A stretch of 64,000 bases of DNA. It comes from Siphonodentalium dalli. Lineage: Eukaryota > Mollusca > Scaphopoda > Gadilida > Siphonodentaliidae. A program made the position numbers and the translations under genes. The notes under the pieces are model-generated. The model searched no databases and had not been told where the DNA came from. It saw only the letters and a program-made list of their open reading frames with translations. The stretch is from contig CP136068.1 in NCBI GenBank assembly GCA_032622095.1, forward strand, positions 131,883,989 to 131,947,988. Direction: 5' to 3'. The stretch's first letter is position 1. Every line of letters starts with the position of its first letter. Shown here in pieces: positions 54,459 to 64,000 of this stretch.

Positions 54459-54618
54459 ATGCCTATGTGGTTCTGTGTTTATTATACACCAGCAGTCAAT
54501 ATTCTTTAGTATCAAATAATTGTAGCTGTTTGGTATCCATGCTAGTTAGTCATCTACTCAACACAGTACAAGATTGAATTATTGTTGCAGTACCTGTCTC
54601 CATGCATGATGTCATTTA

Positions 54619-54832
54619 CAGTAATGCCCTAACTAATCGACTCCTTAACCATAGCAGAATTATGGGTAATTTTTCAGGATTTAGTCGGAAATATGGCTTG
54701 TTGCCATTCATCAGAAAGCTCTCACTGAGAGCTTTCCGATGAATGGCAACAAGCCATATTTCTGACTAAATCCCTAAATAATTACCCATAATTCTGCTGT
54801 GGTTAAGGAGTCAATTATTTAGGGCATTACTG
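54619..54832. mobile_element. Palindromic TA-flanked MITE, copy 12
   Basis: Full-length palindrome with TA at 54617-54618 and 54833-54834; arms CAGTAATGCCCTAACTAATC and the inverse, with scattered changes. Confidence 0.87.
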
Positions 54833-55656
54833 TAGCTCTCGGGATCGCTCTAGTGAATTTGGGTGAAATTTACACACAGGCTAAAGTAACATAATCATAA
54901 AATGTAGCAATAGGTGTGTAATAAACTATTTGTTTTATGGAGTTATGCAAACAGCAACTTTCATATTGAACTTTGGCAACCAACCAAACAGCTAGAGGGA
55001 TTCAGTGAACAAAACAACCAGTATAATTAGGATTTACAACTCGTCCCCGGTTTCTAGAAAAATTTATATAACGATTTCAGTAAATTTTGTATAATTTTAC
55101 TGGGTGAATTTTGTAAATTTTGATATAAACTGGGGACGAGTTGTAGATTCTATTTATTACTTGATCCCAAACCACCTTAAAACATACTTACATAAATGGG
55201 ACGTGAAAGTAACAGCAGCTTCTATAAGGCCTGCAATGACGTTTCACGTAACTATGCCTTGTTTGCGCATGTAAAGAAATAGTCCCAGATAAATAAGACT
55301 CTTTGACGTACATAATGGCATAAATTTGATGAAATAACTTTTCAAACTATATCAATATCAGGCACCGATTCTTCATCCGTAGTGTACGGAATGTAAACAC
55401 CCGAAGTCAAAGGTCACATTTGCGCAACAATAATATATTTTGGGTACACCTGGCACTATTTCCTGTTATACAATGACCGATTACAACCGTTGTATATCAT
55501 TATTATAGAGTGGGTTTAATGAAGGGAATAAGGATTGGATCATGTAATAAATAATATCCCTATATACTCCCCAAGTCAGTAAAGATGCATTTATGTGTTC
55601 AGTGTCCTGGCTCATTTTTACGAATTGCATTTTACTTTATATTTATATTCTAGTGT
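54833..55656. other. Intergenic with a 122-bp inverted-repeat unit
   Basis: At about 55026-55147, TACAACTCGTCCCCGGTTT and the inverse flank an AT-rich centre, probably a very small MITE. No target duplication was fixed. The rest is unremarkable. Confidence 0.5.
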
Positions 55657-55660
55657 TTAA

Positions 55661-56008
55661 ATCTGTACACTGTACACTAAATCTGAACATTTTTGGGACC
55701 ATCTCCTTTTATACTCAACAGAACATATGAAACAAATGAATGAATTTAACCCATGGATTGGTGCAAAGTACACTCGTGTGCTCTATGAATGATGCAAACA
55801 AAATAGTAATTATTATGAAAATGAATAAATGGCTGGAGTCATAAATTCATTTTCATTATAATTACCATGTTGTTTGCATCATTCTTAGAGCACACAAGTG
55901 TATTTTGCACTAATCCATGGCTCAAATGAATTCATTTGTTGCATATATTCTCTTGAGTATTAAATGAGATGGTCCCATAACTGGCCGGATATAGCGTACA
56001 GTACCCCT
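55661..56008. mobile_element. TTAA-flanked palindromic MITE, type F, copy 3
   Basis: TTAA at 55657-55660 and 56009-56012. The right end is GCGTACAGTACCCCT; the left is more diverged. The interior palindrome is the same as in copy 2 (42810-43154), centred near 55832. Confidence 0.78.
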
Positions 56009-56182
56009 TTAAAATAACATGCTGAGAATAAGTGCTACATAAAAGATGTTATTTTGTTTGATATTGGATTTTTTATGCATTTATTTCCTATCATTTCGAT
56101 GTTTTAGATATACCAAAAATTATTTTCTTAATTATTCAGTAACAAAATGATATTCTTTGGTGTTTATAGGAAACGATATTAA

Positions 56183-56436
56183 CCCTTTCATGACTGAAGC
56201 TTCCTGAAATTTTGCGAAAACCCTGTGCCAATGTATTCTCTTATATATGTGAGTCTCCCATAGGGAGCCTTGCATATATAAGAGAATGCATTTGCCTAAC
56301 AATATTTACCTTGACTTGTAAGCCAGTACATTCTCTTATATATGCAAGGCTCCCTATGAGAGACTCGCATATATTAGAGAATGCACTGGCACAGGGTCTT
56401 TAATGCTGCACCGGTGCAGCTCCCGTCATAAAAGTG
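56183..56436. mobile_element. TTAA-flanked MITE, type C, copy 8
   Basis: TTAA at 56179-56182 and 56437-56440; ends CCCTTTCATGACTGAAGC / CTCCCGTCATAAAAGTG. Two well-kept hairpin cassettes (about 56227-56293 and 56329-56393). Confidence 0.85.
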
Positions 56437-56440
56437 TTAA

Positions 56441-57544
56441 TTAAATAAGATTGTTGATGTTGTTGTTGTTGTAACTGTAGGTCTGTTACCCGGAATTCAT
56501 ATTTAATGTTAATACTTGTTTTATGCTTGATTTGTTATGTTTATAATTGGTGCCTTCATATATTAGCCAGGTTTAGCCACACATGTGTGTCACTGTGATA
56601 TTCCTATGTTGTAGAAATATGTGACTACAGTAAACAATCATATATTGCATGAATCCGGTACATTTTTCCTCCACTAGACATTTTGTAACAGTGTTACAAA
56701 TGTTACAATTGCTTAGTTAGAGTATAATCCTTATTATCAGCAGAATTTAGACACCCCTTACCATAAGTGAGAACCGCCCTGTTAGATATTTAAAAAGGTG
56801 GTCATCTGCTGGCAATAATTAACCCTCATACAACTGTTTTCGAAATATTTTGATATCCTCGTCTCCAGCGCTCTGTAGAACTTCTCTTAGTTCTCTACCA
56901 CATGACAGGATGTTTTTGTTGTGTGGGAAAATGGAATCTCCTTTCTTCTCAAAAGGAGAAAAATGACCAGAGATAATCAAGGCAATGAGAGTATAAATGC
57001 TCTTTATATTATATTTATTAACTTACAAAGGTTTAAATCTGGCCATGTAATCATACAGAGGAAAAATGTACCATTTCATGCAGTATATATAAACAATAGT
57101 CGGGTGCTGAGGACAAGCTGTGCATACTGTGACCACCGATACAATTAATTGGCTTAAATCAAAATACACATGTAAGAATTTTGTGTGCAGGAAAATCCTT
57201 TTATTCACTGTATATCATCGTTTGCTTTTCCTCAGTTCATAGAAGACTATACACATACATGTGGCTAAAAATCGTTATTATACATATTATATATGGTTCA
57301 TGATATTTACAGATCATTTTATCTATATATTATTATCAAGTTACTATGGTCCCCAGTTGTGATAAACAAGTCTCAATAAACTGTTGGTCTGAATTAATAT
57401 CGTTATTTCTTCTGGAAGTGGGGTGGTGGTATAGAGATCTTATGTGGGTGACAAGGAAATCAATCTCCAAGTTTCTAAATGCATGCATCCCTCTTCAAGG
57501 CTCCATTGTCCCTGATTCACACCAAATTGTGGTTAGTTTTATTG
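56441..57544. other. Intergenic, with a repeat shared with 26.5 kb
   Basis: About 56650-56745 matches 26537-26640 (CATGAATCCGGTACATTTTT). A CAA/TTG-type short repeat lies near 56452-56472. No gene recognised. Confidence 0.5.
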
Positions 57545-58060
57545 TCCCCCGAAAAATATATTTTTGGGGGACTATTGTAATCAGCCGTTTCCGTGCGTCC
57601 CGTCCGTCCATCCGTGTGTCCGTCCGGAGTTATAACTCCAGTAATGATCATCAGATTTGATTGAAACTTGGTATCTAGGTGTCTCAACCAAGAACACAGG
57701 TGCTCTGCAATTCTGGGTTTGATCCGATGTTCTTTTATTTTATGGTTATTTCCCTTTTTTTTTACTTAGAAGATTTCTCACTTTTTCGGTTTCCGGATGA
57801 TATCTCAAGTTTAGATCCTTTAATTACAAATACCGTTTTTATGTGGATCAGTCATATCGAGATACAGGTTGAGTTCGAATTTGAGTTTGATCCGATGATT
57901 TTTCCTAGAGTTATGGACTTGTTTCGACTTAGTAAAAAAAAAAATTCTTGTTTTTTCTTTGGTTTTCCGGATGATAACTCAAGTTTGGATTGTTTAATTG
58001 GAAATTCGGAAGAAAAACAAATTTATAATTTCCTGTATGAGGGTACCTTCATGGTGTAAT
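57545..58060 (+). repeat. Dispersed tandem-type element starting with a GTCCCCC hairpin
   Basis: It begins with the hairpin TTGTCCCCCGAAAAATA...TTTTTGGGGGAC, then CCGTCCGTCCATCCGTG and units with TTCCGGATGATA and TCAAGTTTGGAT. The layout resembles 26740-27690 and 37598-37723. Its open frames have no homology that I can read. Confidence 0.55.
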
Positions 58061-58862
58061 CAACTCCTCCTACAGTTTTGATCGTAGATATTTGAAACTT
58101 CAGGGTATTGTTACCCACATATTGGAGATGTGCATCATGTATATAGATGACGGAATATTTTGTTTTTTACGGAATTATTAACCCTTTCGACTTAGAACAT
58201 TTCAACATTTTTTTTATTTCTTTAACAAAGCGGCGTCGACTTGCCATGTTTTCGTGGGACACTGTGGTCGGCTGACCTTTAATTTGAATTATATTCTATT
58301 TGCGGTAAATTTGTTAATTCAAATTGTAAAATCAACTTTTGTATCACCCAGCCCTGTTAATTAGCAAACAATTAACTATGCTAAAATATTGCCTAGGCCA
58401 GATATATTTCCGGCTAAAAAGCCTACGATCCACATACATGTAGTTGCATGCTCCACACATACAAGTATAATTTCAGTTCACAATTAGAGCTTGGCCTATT
58501 ATCATCCATGGCAGACCTTGGTTTGGTCTGGCTTTATTGCAATTGCTGATTTATATCAAGATTTATGTATACTAATTGTTATCTCAGTTAGTCCATGGAA
58601 TTCAACAATGAATTTTTGCTGTCTGCAGACTTCCATAGTGCGACACTAACACAATGTCTGCAGCAATTTGTTTCAAGTTTGCTCAAAACACTGGCAAGTT
58701 TTGAGGCTTGTCTCAACCAAAAAATACAGAAGAAACTTATTTCTACCTGAGCATTTGCTTCGGCTCAGCCGATAGCCCACGCTAATTAACAAGGCTGATC
58801 ACACAATCCAATCCATTCGAATGGAGGTCTCTCAGTTCAATTTGAATTTTGTGTGTTTTGAT
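58061..58862. other. Intergenic, nothing recognised
   Basis: No coding frame with family features and no shared repeat noticed. Confidence 0.4.
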
Positions 58863-59277
58863 GCCTGTCATTTGCAGAATGAGGTCCCCAGGGGGTGAAT
58901 TTAGTGACGTTATCCCACATAGCGGGATAGCATCACCAAATTCACCCTCTGTCGACCTCATTCTGCATGGCCTCATCTGCTATGGGAGTCATAGACTCAG
59001 ATTGATGTTCCCAAATGGTGAATATTGTGATGTACACCCATTGGGAACCTCGATTATGCAATGTGTCTTCTGCCAATTTGGGAATATAGAACAACTAACT
59101 AAAAAAGAAATAGAATCTATGTGAAGAAGTTTCTATATAAATTGGATACAAAGAAACTTTCCCGAGAAGATGAGGCCAAAGCAGAATTTAGGTTGACAGA
59201 TGGTGAATTTGGTGATGCTAGCACACTATGTGGGATAGCGTCACTAAATTCACCCTCAGGGGACCTTATTCTGCAAA
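58863..59277. mobile_element. hAT-like MITE, type E, right end replaced
   Basis: From GCCTGTCATTTGCAGAATG through both hairpins and the core to TTATTCTGCAAATGG, where a different repeat (GGATTTTACTCTTTGG) begins. Outer ends and target duplication are not seen. Confidence 0.7.
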
Positions 59278-60380
59278 TGGATTTTACTCTTTGGATGACT
59301 AATTCCTTCGGCACACCATACAGGCCACATCCCTCATCCGATTGTCACCAAACTTCATTTGGATCTTTGGGATGGTCTAAATGGGAGCTCCTCCAAAGTT
59401 ATTTAAAAATATGGCCGCCCGCAACCAACTTTAAATTTACATTTATATCCATCGGCACACCCTGCAGCACACTTCTGTTGGAGGGATATAAGACAAATAA
59501 TAAACCTGGGCGGAAAGACACCATGGCGGGGGGGGGGGTCTGGGCGGCGCGCTTGTTCATTTATCAGTTATAGCGGTATTCGGTCGGTGCCCAATTTAGT
59601 CAAGGAGCCGAAATGATTAATTGTAATTTTCGCTAAACGTCGCTTGGCGTCCACCCCTTATTATATGGAGATGCTAGTAAGAAATTAACTCGTTATATCG
59701 TTTGAACCAGTTAAATAGAGTGAAATTAACCAGGGAACGCGATATAGAGAGTAATAAATTGGTTCTAAGAATTACGTTAAATGATTCACACCTTGAGTCC
59801 GTACTGCCGTGATTCTGTCCGCCCATCCATAACAACTTTGAAGTCCTGTAGTATAATACTGTGGTTATCGTCAGTAGGAATTTTCATCTTCAGTATGTTG
59901 AAGAGCCAACATGGGGGAAAGAGCATTTACAAACAGCGGGTTTCGTCCATTGATATTTTTTCCAGAATTACGGCCCTTATTGTGTAATGGGACTTAAGTG
60001 TGAAAATGGATTTTACTCTTTGCATGACTAATTCATTCAACACACAATACAGGCCACATCCCTCATTCGATCGTCACCAAACTTCATGTGGATCTTTGGG
60101 ATGGCCTAAATAGGAGCTCCTCCCAAAGATATTTTAAAAACATGGCCGCCAGCAACCAACTTTAATTTTACATTTAAATCCATCGGCACACCCTGCAGCA
60201 CACTTTTGTTGGAGGGATATCAGACAAATAATAAACCTGGGCGGAAAGATACCATGGCGGGGGGGGGGGGGTGCTAGTAAGAAATCAACTCGTTATGTCT
60301 TTTGAACCATTTAAATAGAGTGAAATTAACCAGGGAACGCGATATAGAGAGTAATCAATTGCATGGTTCTATAAGAATTA
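59278..60380. repeat. Local direct duplication of a dispersed repeat
   Basis: Copy 1 is about 59277-59775 and copy 2 about 60008-60380, both beginning GGATTTTACTCTTTG and ending GCGATATAGAGAGTAAT. Copy 2 lacks about 125 bp after a G-run. The first part (CACCAAACTTCAT, GGATCTTTGGGATGG) is the inverse of units in the 7.4-9.1 kb element. About 235 bp of other sequence separate the copies. Confidence 0.75.
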
Positions 60381-62252
60381 TAAAGAAATATCCAGGTGCA
60401 TTGTTGTTTTCGACGGGTGCAATCCTTTGCTGTATAGTTCCGCTATCATGACCATCGAAAACAACAATGCACCTGAATATTTCGTTCTTGTGTACTCGAT
60501 ATATGAGTCACATATTTGACTGCATGTTTACCCCTTTGACCACGGAAGTAATTGAAGAAGCATTCCTCCATCGATCACATATTGTAAATAAACTAGCTGT
60601 GTTATCAAAACAATCACAAGGATTTGCTTTATTCTTAAAGCATTTACCAATGCCGACTTGTCGCAAGTCAATTGGCGACTCAAAAATAGAGGGAAGGTAT
60701 GTACACAGTTTGCATGGGAATACATATAGTATAGCTTGAGGTTTTAAACTTGAAATGAGCTACTTTTCTGCTATTCATTTCGTCTATAATAGCTTCTCCT
60801 ATCGACATGTCAGTGTCAACAGTGCTATAGTTCGAAACGATCGAGACCTGTCACAACACTTCTCAAAGAAGATTCGCCTTTGACTGGATTTTTGTCAATT
60901 AGGAGCTCGATGACAGCCTATATATCTTTCTGGTCCCTTTCTCGGGCTGCCTGTGCCTTTGTGTTGGTCACTTGTTGTGTAGAACGTTCTGCAGATTTCT
61001 TGCATGCCATCATTAATCTCAGACAGTGCGGGTCTTAACAAAAGCCATACGGCCCTTTCATGCTCGCTTATCCCCGACTGTTTTGACACTTCGCATTAGC
61101 ATTTCTTTAAATAACCAAATTAGTTGAGAGACCACCCCAGTAGTTCACACTACGACGAACAACATGATGTCCGGATATGAACATTCGATAAACCTCGGGT
61201 TCAGTTCTCGCCAAACTATGCATATTTGTCAGATATAGAGGATATGAAATGAGTGTTTCTCTCATATGATATTTATGAAATGTGTCTAAGAATTTTCAGT
61301 TTTCTCGAGCCTCCGGCGAGAGAAAACTGAAAATTCGTGACGAGTTTCATAAATATCATATGAGAGAAACACGAATTACATATTCTATTTATCATATGAC
61401 ACCTATAAATTGATTATGATGTCCAAAACGCACACAAATCACTAAATAGCTATATGACATCGGCTGGAAAAGGTTAATGTGACCTCACTTCATTGCACCG
61501 GAAGCCCAATTACACCTGGTGAACTAGCAGAAATAATATGCACGCGAAGATATAGTGCGCTGTTCTGTTCTCAGTTTGTGACATTATATCGTATGTTTAT
61601 TAGATAAATACGAATTACGTATTCTATTTATCGTATAACAATGTCCAAAACTATATATTTCAAGATTATAATTGCGAGAATTTCGGCATCGCGTTGATTG
61701 ACGCGCACGAATTTGACCTGCATTTAGTTAGAGATGCGGCTCGGCCCAGGCTGCCATTCAGCCAATCAGAACACACTTTTTGTCAACAAACCAATCAAAT
61801 TATCGGAAGGTGATATGAACTAGTAGTTCATATGAAATTGATTTATGACATACTTTCCAACGTAAATAATGATTGAGTCATATGATAAATAAATATACCG
61901 ACTTGACATAAGTATAATTGTGACCAGATGCGAAGAAAAGTATTAAGATGCAAAAGCCAATCCCCCGTTCTCTCAGCCCTAATGAACATTCTGAGTAGCT
62001 GTAAAAGTTTGGTATACCGAAGCCACCATTTTTGCAGTTATTGAAATCAGTCGGGCCTCGGAAATGTTCAGACAGAGAGCGTTATCGCCTGTGGTACATT
62101 ACAGGACTCAGAAATACAGAACTGAACTGATATGTCCATGCATGTTTATATTGACATGTATATACTTGCGTTCAGGTTGTGACGTTCAATTTATATTTCG
62201 TTGCATTATTGTAGATAACATATATACATATGTGCACACATCCTTGTATATA
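60381..62252. other. Intergenic with two hairpin structures
   Basis: At about 60388-60478, CAGGTGCATTGTTGTTTTCG and its inverse flank about 45 bp. At about 61251-61372 a longer palindrome has GTTTCTCTCATATGATATTT arms. An open plus-strand frame near 60540-60700 ends at a GTATGT donor-like site but has no homology that I can read. No gene called. Confidence 0.45.
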
Positions 62253-62746
62253 TCTACTATATATTTTGGGACTTCTGTCTGTCTGTCTGTTTGTTAGCAA
62301 TGGCCGGGAAAACTTCCGGACGGATTTCGACGAAATTTGATACCTAGGGATACATTTGTCCGGGAAGTGTTTTGGACGGGCCAAATAGTGACCCCGACTG
62401 ACCTTGACCTTCAAAATGGTCAATTCAAGGTCAAATCGCGCCTTTCGACGGATTTCGACGAAATTTGATACCTAGGAGTACTTTTGTCCGGGGAGTGTTT
62501 TGAACGGGTAAAATCGTGACCCGACCTGACCTTGACCTTCAAAATGGTCAATTCAAGATCAAATCGCGCATTTCGACGAAATTTGATACATAGGGATACT
62601 TTTGTCCGGGGAGTGTTTGAACGGGTCAAATCGTGACCCCGACCTGACCTTGACTTTAAAAATAGTCAATTCAAGGTCAAATCGCGCCTTTCGACGGATG
62701 AAAGCAGAGGGGAAACAACCCGGACGAAGTCGGGTCACCCTGCTAG
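62253..62746 (+). mobile_element. Non-autonomous Helitron-like element with 126-bp tandem units
   Basis: It starts TCTACTATATATTTTGGGAC after an A (62252) and ends CTAG before a T (62747), the Helitron rule of insertion between A and T without duplication. A short hairpin CCCGGACGAAGTCGGG lies just upstream of the end. The body is about three 126-bp units with CCTAGGG, TTTGTCCGG, CGTGACCCCGACCTGACC and GGTCAATTCAAGGTCAAA. No Rep/helicase frame. Oysters and clams have similar elements (the pearl type), as far as I recall. Confidence 0.8.
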
Positions 62747-62747
62747 T

Positions 62748-63654
62748 GTTATATATTTCACGTTACACATGTATATGTCTGAGAATACACAATTACAACA
62801 AAGACATCGGAGCGTATCTTTGTGCACGGAATGTGGCCGAGAGTTGAAGGATGGCCGCCTATTGCCAACCATGCACGGTTGACTGAAATCCGCTCCACCC
62901 ATCTTGGTATATAGGGATCTCCAAACAGGTCTAACTGGGGTAACGCTGTGAGGAAGGCAATGGTGCAGTTTAAATATCACAAAAGTGCCACTGGTGGGAG
63001 TCAATGAGGGAAAGAATAGGGGTACCGGAGTCTTTTATTTTTCGTCGCTGATATCCATCGTCATCTCCATGATACAGGGGCTGTGTGGTTTACAGATACC
63101 AAGCTCACGAGCTATCCGAATGGCACCAATAATCGACCGTGTCAGGGATTGGTTTGGGGTCGAGGGCAGAGGCGGACTGGCCGATCGGGAGACCGGGAAA
63201 TTTCCTGATGGGCCGGAGGCCGGAAAAATTCTGATTCCACGTGATTTCCTATCAAGCGAGAATCCGAGGGTTTTTTTACGGTTTGGGGGGGGGGGGGTAT
63301 ATGTGGTTGGGCCGCCCAACCACAACTTGGGCCGCAAATGAAACCGACGTGGGCCGCCACATGTGTTGTTTAACCAGCCGTGTATCCAATAAGATGGTAC
63401 TCTTCTCACATAAATTCATGAGGGCAGAGGCGGACTGCATGGCCGATCGGGAGACCGGGAAAATTCCGGACGTGGGCCGCCACATGTGTTGTTTAACCAG
63501 CCGAATTGGCTAATCGTAATTTTGACATTAAATGAACTTGTCGGCATCATATAACACCACGTAAAGACCCCATTAATCTCGAGATTTTAACGGTAACTCC
63601 CAGCTGTAAATCCCCAAAAAATTCTTACGCACCCCTCCCCCAATTGAAATTTAC
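62748..63654. other. Intergenic with direct repeats of a CAGAGGCGGACTG unit
   Basis: GGGCAGAGGCGGACTG and GCCGATCGGGAGACCGGGAA occur at about 63160 and 63421. CGTGGGCCGCCACATGTG, followed by TTGTTTAACCAGCCG, occurs at about 63348 and 63473. CAGAGGCGGACTG has the look of a transposon end, but no inverse partner lies in the window. No gene seen. Confidence 0.5.
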
Positions 63655-64000
63655 AAGAAAATAGGAACGCTTCAGTTGATGCCAGTCTAGTTTATCGGAT
63701 TCGAGATTTTCTTGTATAGTTTTCAAAATGTTCTCACCCCGGGCCGAACAACCACGAACAGCCCGGTGTGTCCTGGTCTCTTGCCCGTAGCCGTGTGCAT
63801 TTGTCTGGAGTTAGACCGCTAGATGTTAGATGTTATGCAATTTTTCAGGTAAAAATATCTGAATGGTCTCATACCGGGAATATATAGAACCATGGTTTAT
63901 GAATATATATGATATTAGACCAGAGGTGCAAATGGAATTATGCAAAAACATGTATTTGGTCTGCATCTGATTCAAGGGGGGGGGGGGTGCAAATGGAATT
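63655..64000. mobile_element. Partial copy of the 27.8-kb hAT family, running off the window
   Basis: It is collinear with about 29640-30010: TTCAGTTGATGCCAGTCT, TTTCTTGTATAGTTTTCAAA, a GGGCCGAACAACC hairpin side, TTTGTCTGGAGTTAGA, and finally GGTGCAAATGGAATTATGC with a G-run. The right TIR would lie beyond position 64000. Confidence 0.7.

Noticed and set aside
57346-58059. Two open frames of 104 and 126 codons
   Set aside because: They fall largely in a dispersed repeat (CCGTCCGTCC and GGATGATA units) and have no domain features.
60467-60739. A 90-codon plus-strand frame with a donor-like site after GGAAG
   Set aside because: No recognisable family, no clear acceptor and no partner exon; kept only as a note in the interval entry.
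63142-63409. Proline- and arginine-rich minus-strand frames
   Set aside because: Produced by a C/G-rich repeat with direct duplications; no family match.

Overview
This is a eukaryotic, animal-type window dominated by repeats. The host content I can support is two genes. One is a syntaxin-17 homologue (STX17, minus strand, 4175-5179, one coding exon). The other is a three-exon aquaporin of the AQP11/12 'superaquaporin' type (plus strand, 35132-41757) with matching GT-AG splice phases. The tandem-repeat elements at 7.4-9.1, 24.1-24.7, 26.7-27.7, 57.5-58.1 and 62.3-62.7 kb resemble dispersed minisatellite-bearing repeats I associate with molluscs, so my best guess is a marine mollusc. That assignment is inference; no species marker is present.

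Layout. 0-3.3 kb: cut-and-paste miniature elements (MITEs), including three TTAA elements in a row. 3.8-5.3 kb: STX17. 5.5-6.7 kb: more MITEs. 7.0-9.5 kb: a LINE fragment split by a 1.7-kb tandem-repeat element. 9.8-10.7 kb: a minus-strand LINE fragment with a coding-like insert. 11.1-14.3 kb: LINE pieces, a tRNA-like SINE and a 1.09-kb hAT element. 15.4-16.8 kb: an element with TA-type ends. 17.8-21.9 kb: a nearly intact LINE (endonuclease, RT, RNase H) broken by two frameshifts. 21.9-25.2 kb: two elements with long inverted ends, each carrying another element inside. 25.3-26.4 kb: a second minus-strand LINE fragment. 26.7-32 kb: a tandem-array element, a hAT inside a hAT, and another hAT. 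33-34.6 kb: an element with minisatellite-like inverted ends. 35.1-41.8 kb: the aquaporin gene, whose introns hold hAT elements and MITEs. 41.8-64 kb: no convincing gene; dense MITEs, tandem arrays and a short Helitron-like element.

How the parts relate. Five repeat systems account for most of the structure. (1) TTAA-flanked, piggyBac-like MITEs (types A, B, C, D, F, G, labels local to this report); types A, B and C share a roughly 70-bp hairpin cassette. (2) A nearly perfectly palindromic TA-flanked MITE, twelve copies. (3) hAT elements and hAT-like MITEs, several with exact 8-bp target duplications. (4) LINEs of several families. (5) Elements carrying tandem arrays, several with periods of about 125-170 bp. 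Because elements land inside one another, pre-insertion sites can be read directly, and these support the target-site assignments. No rRNA gene, functional tRNA gene, CRISPR array or prokaryotic operon was seen. All homology statements come from reading motifs, not from database searches.
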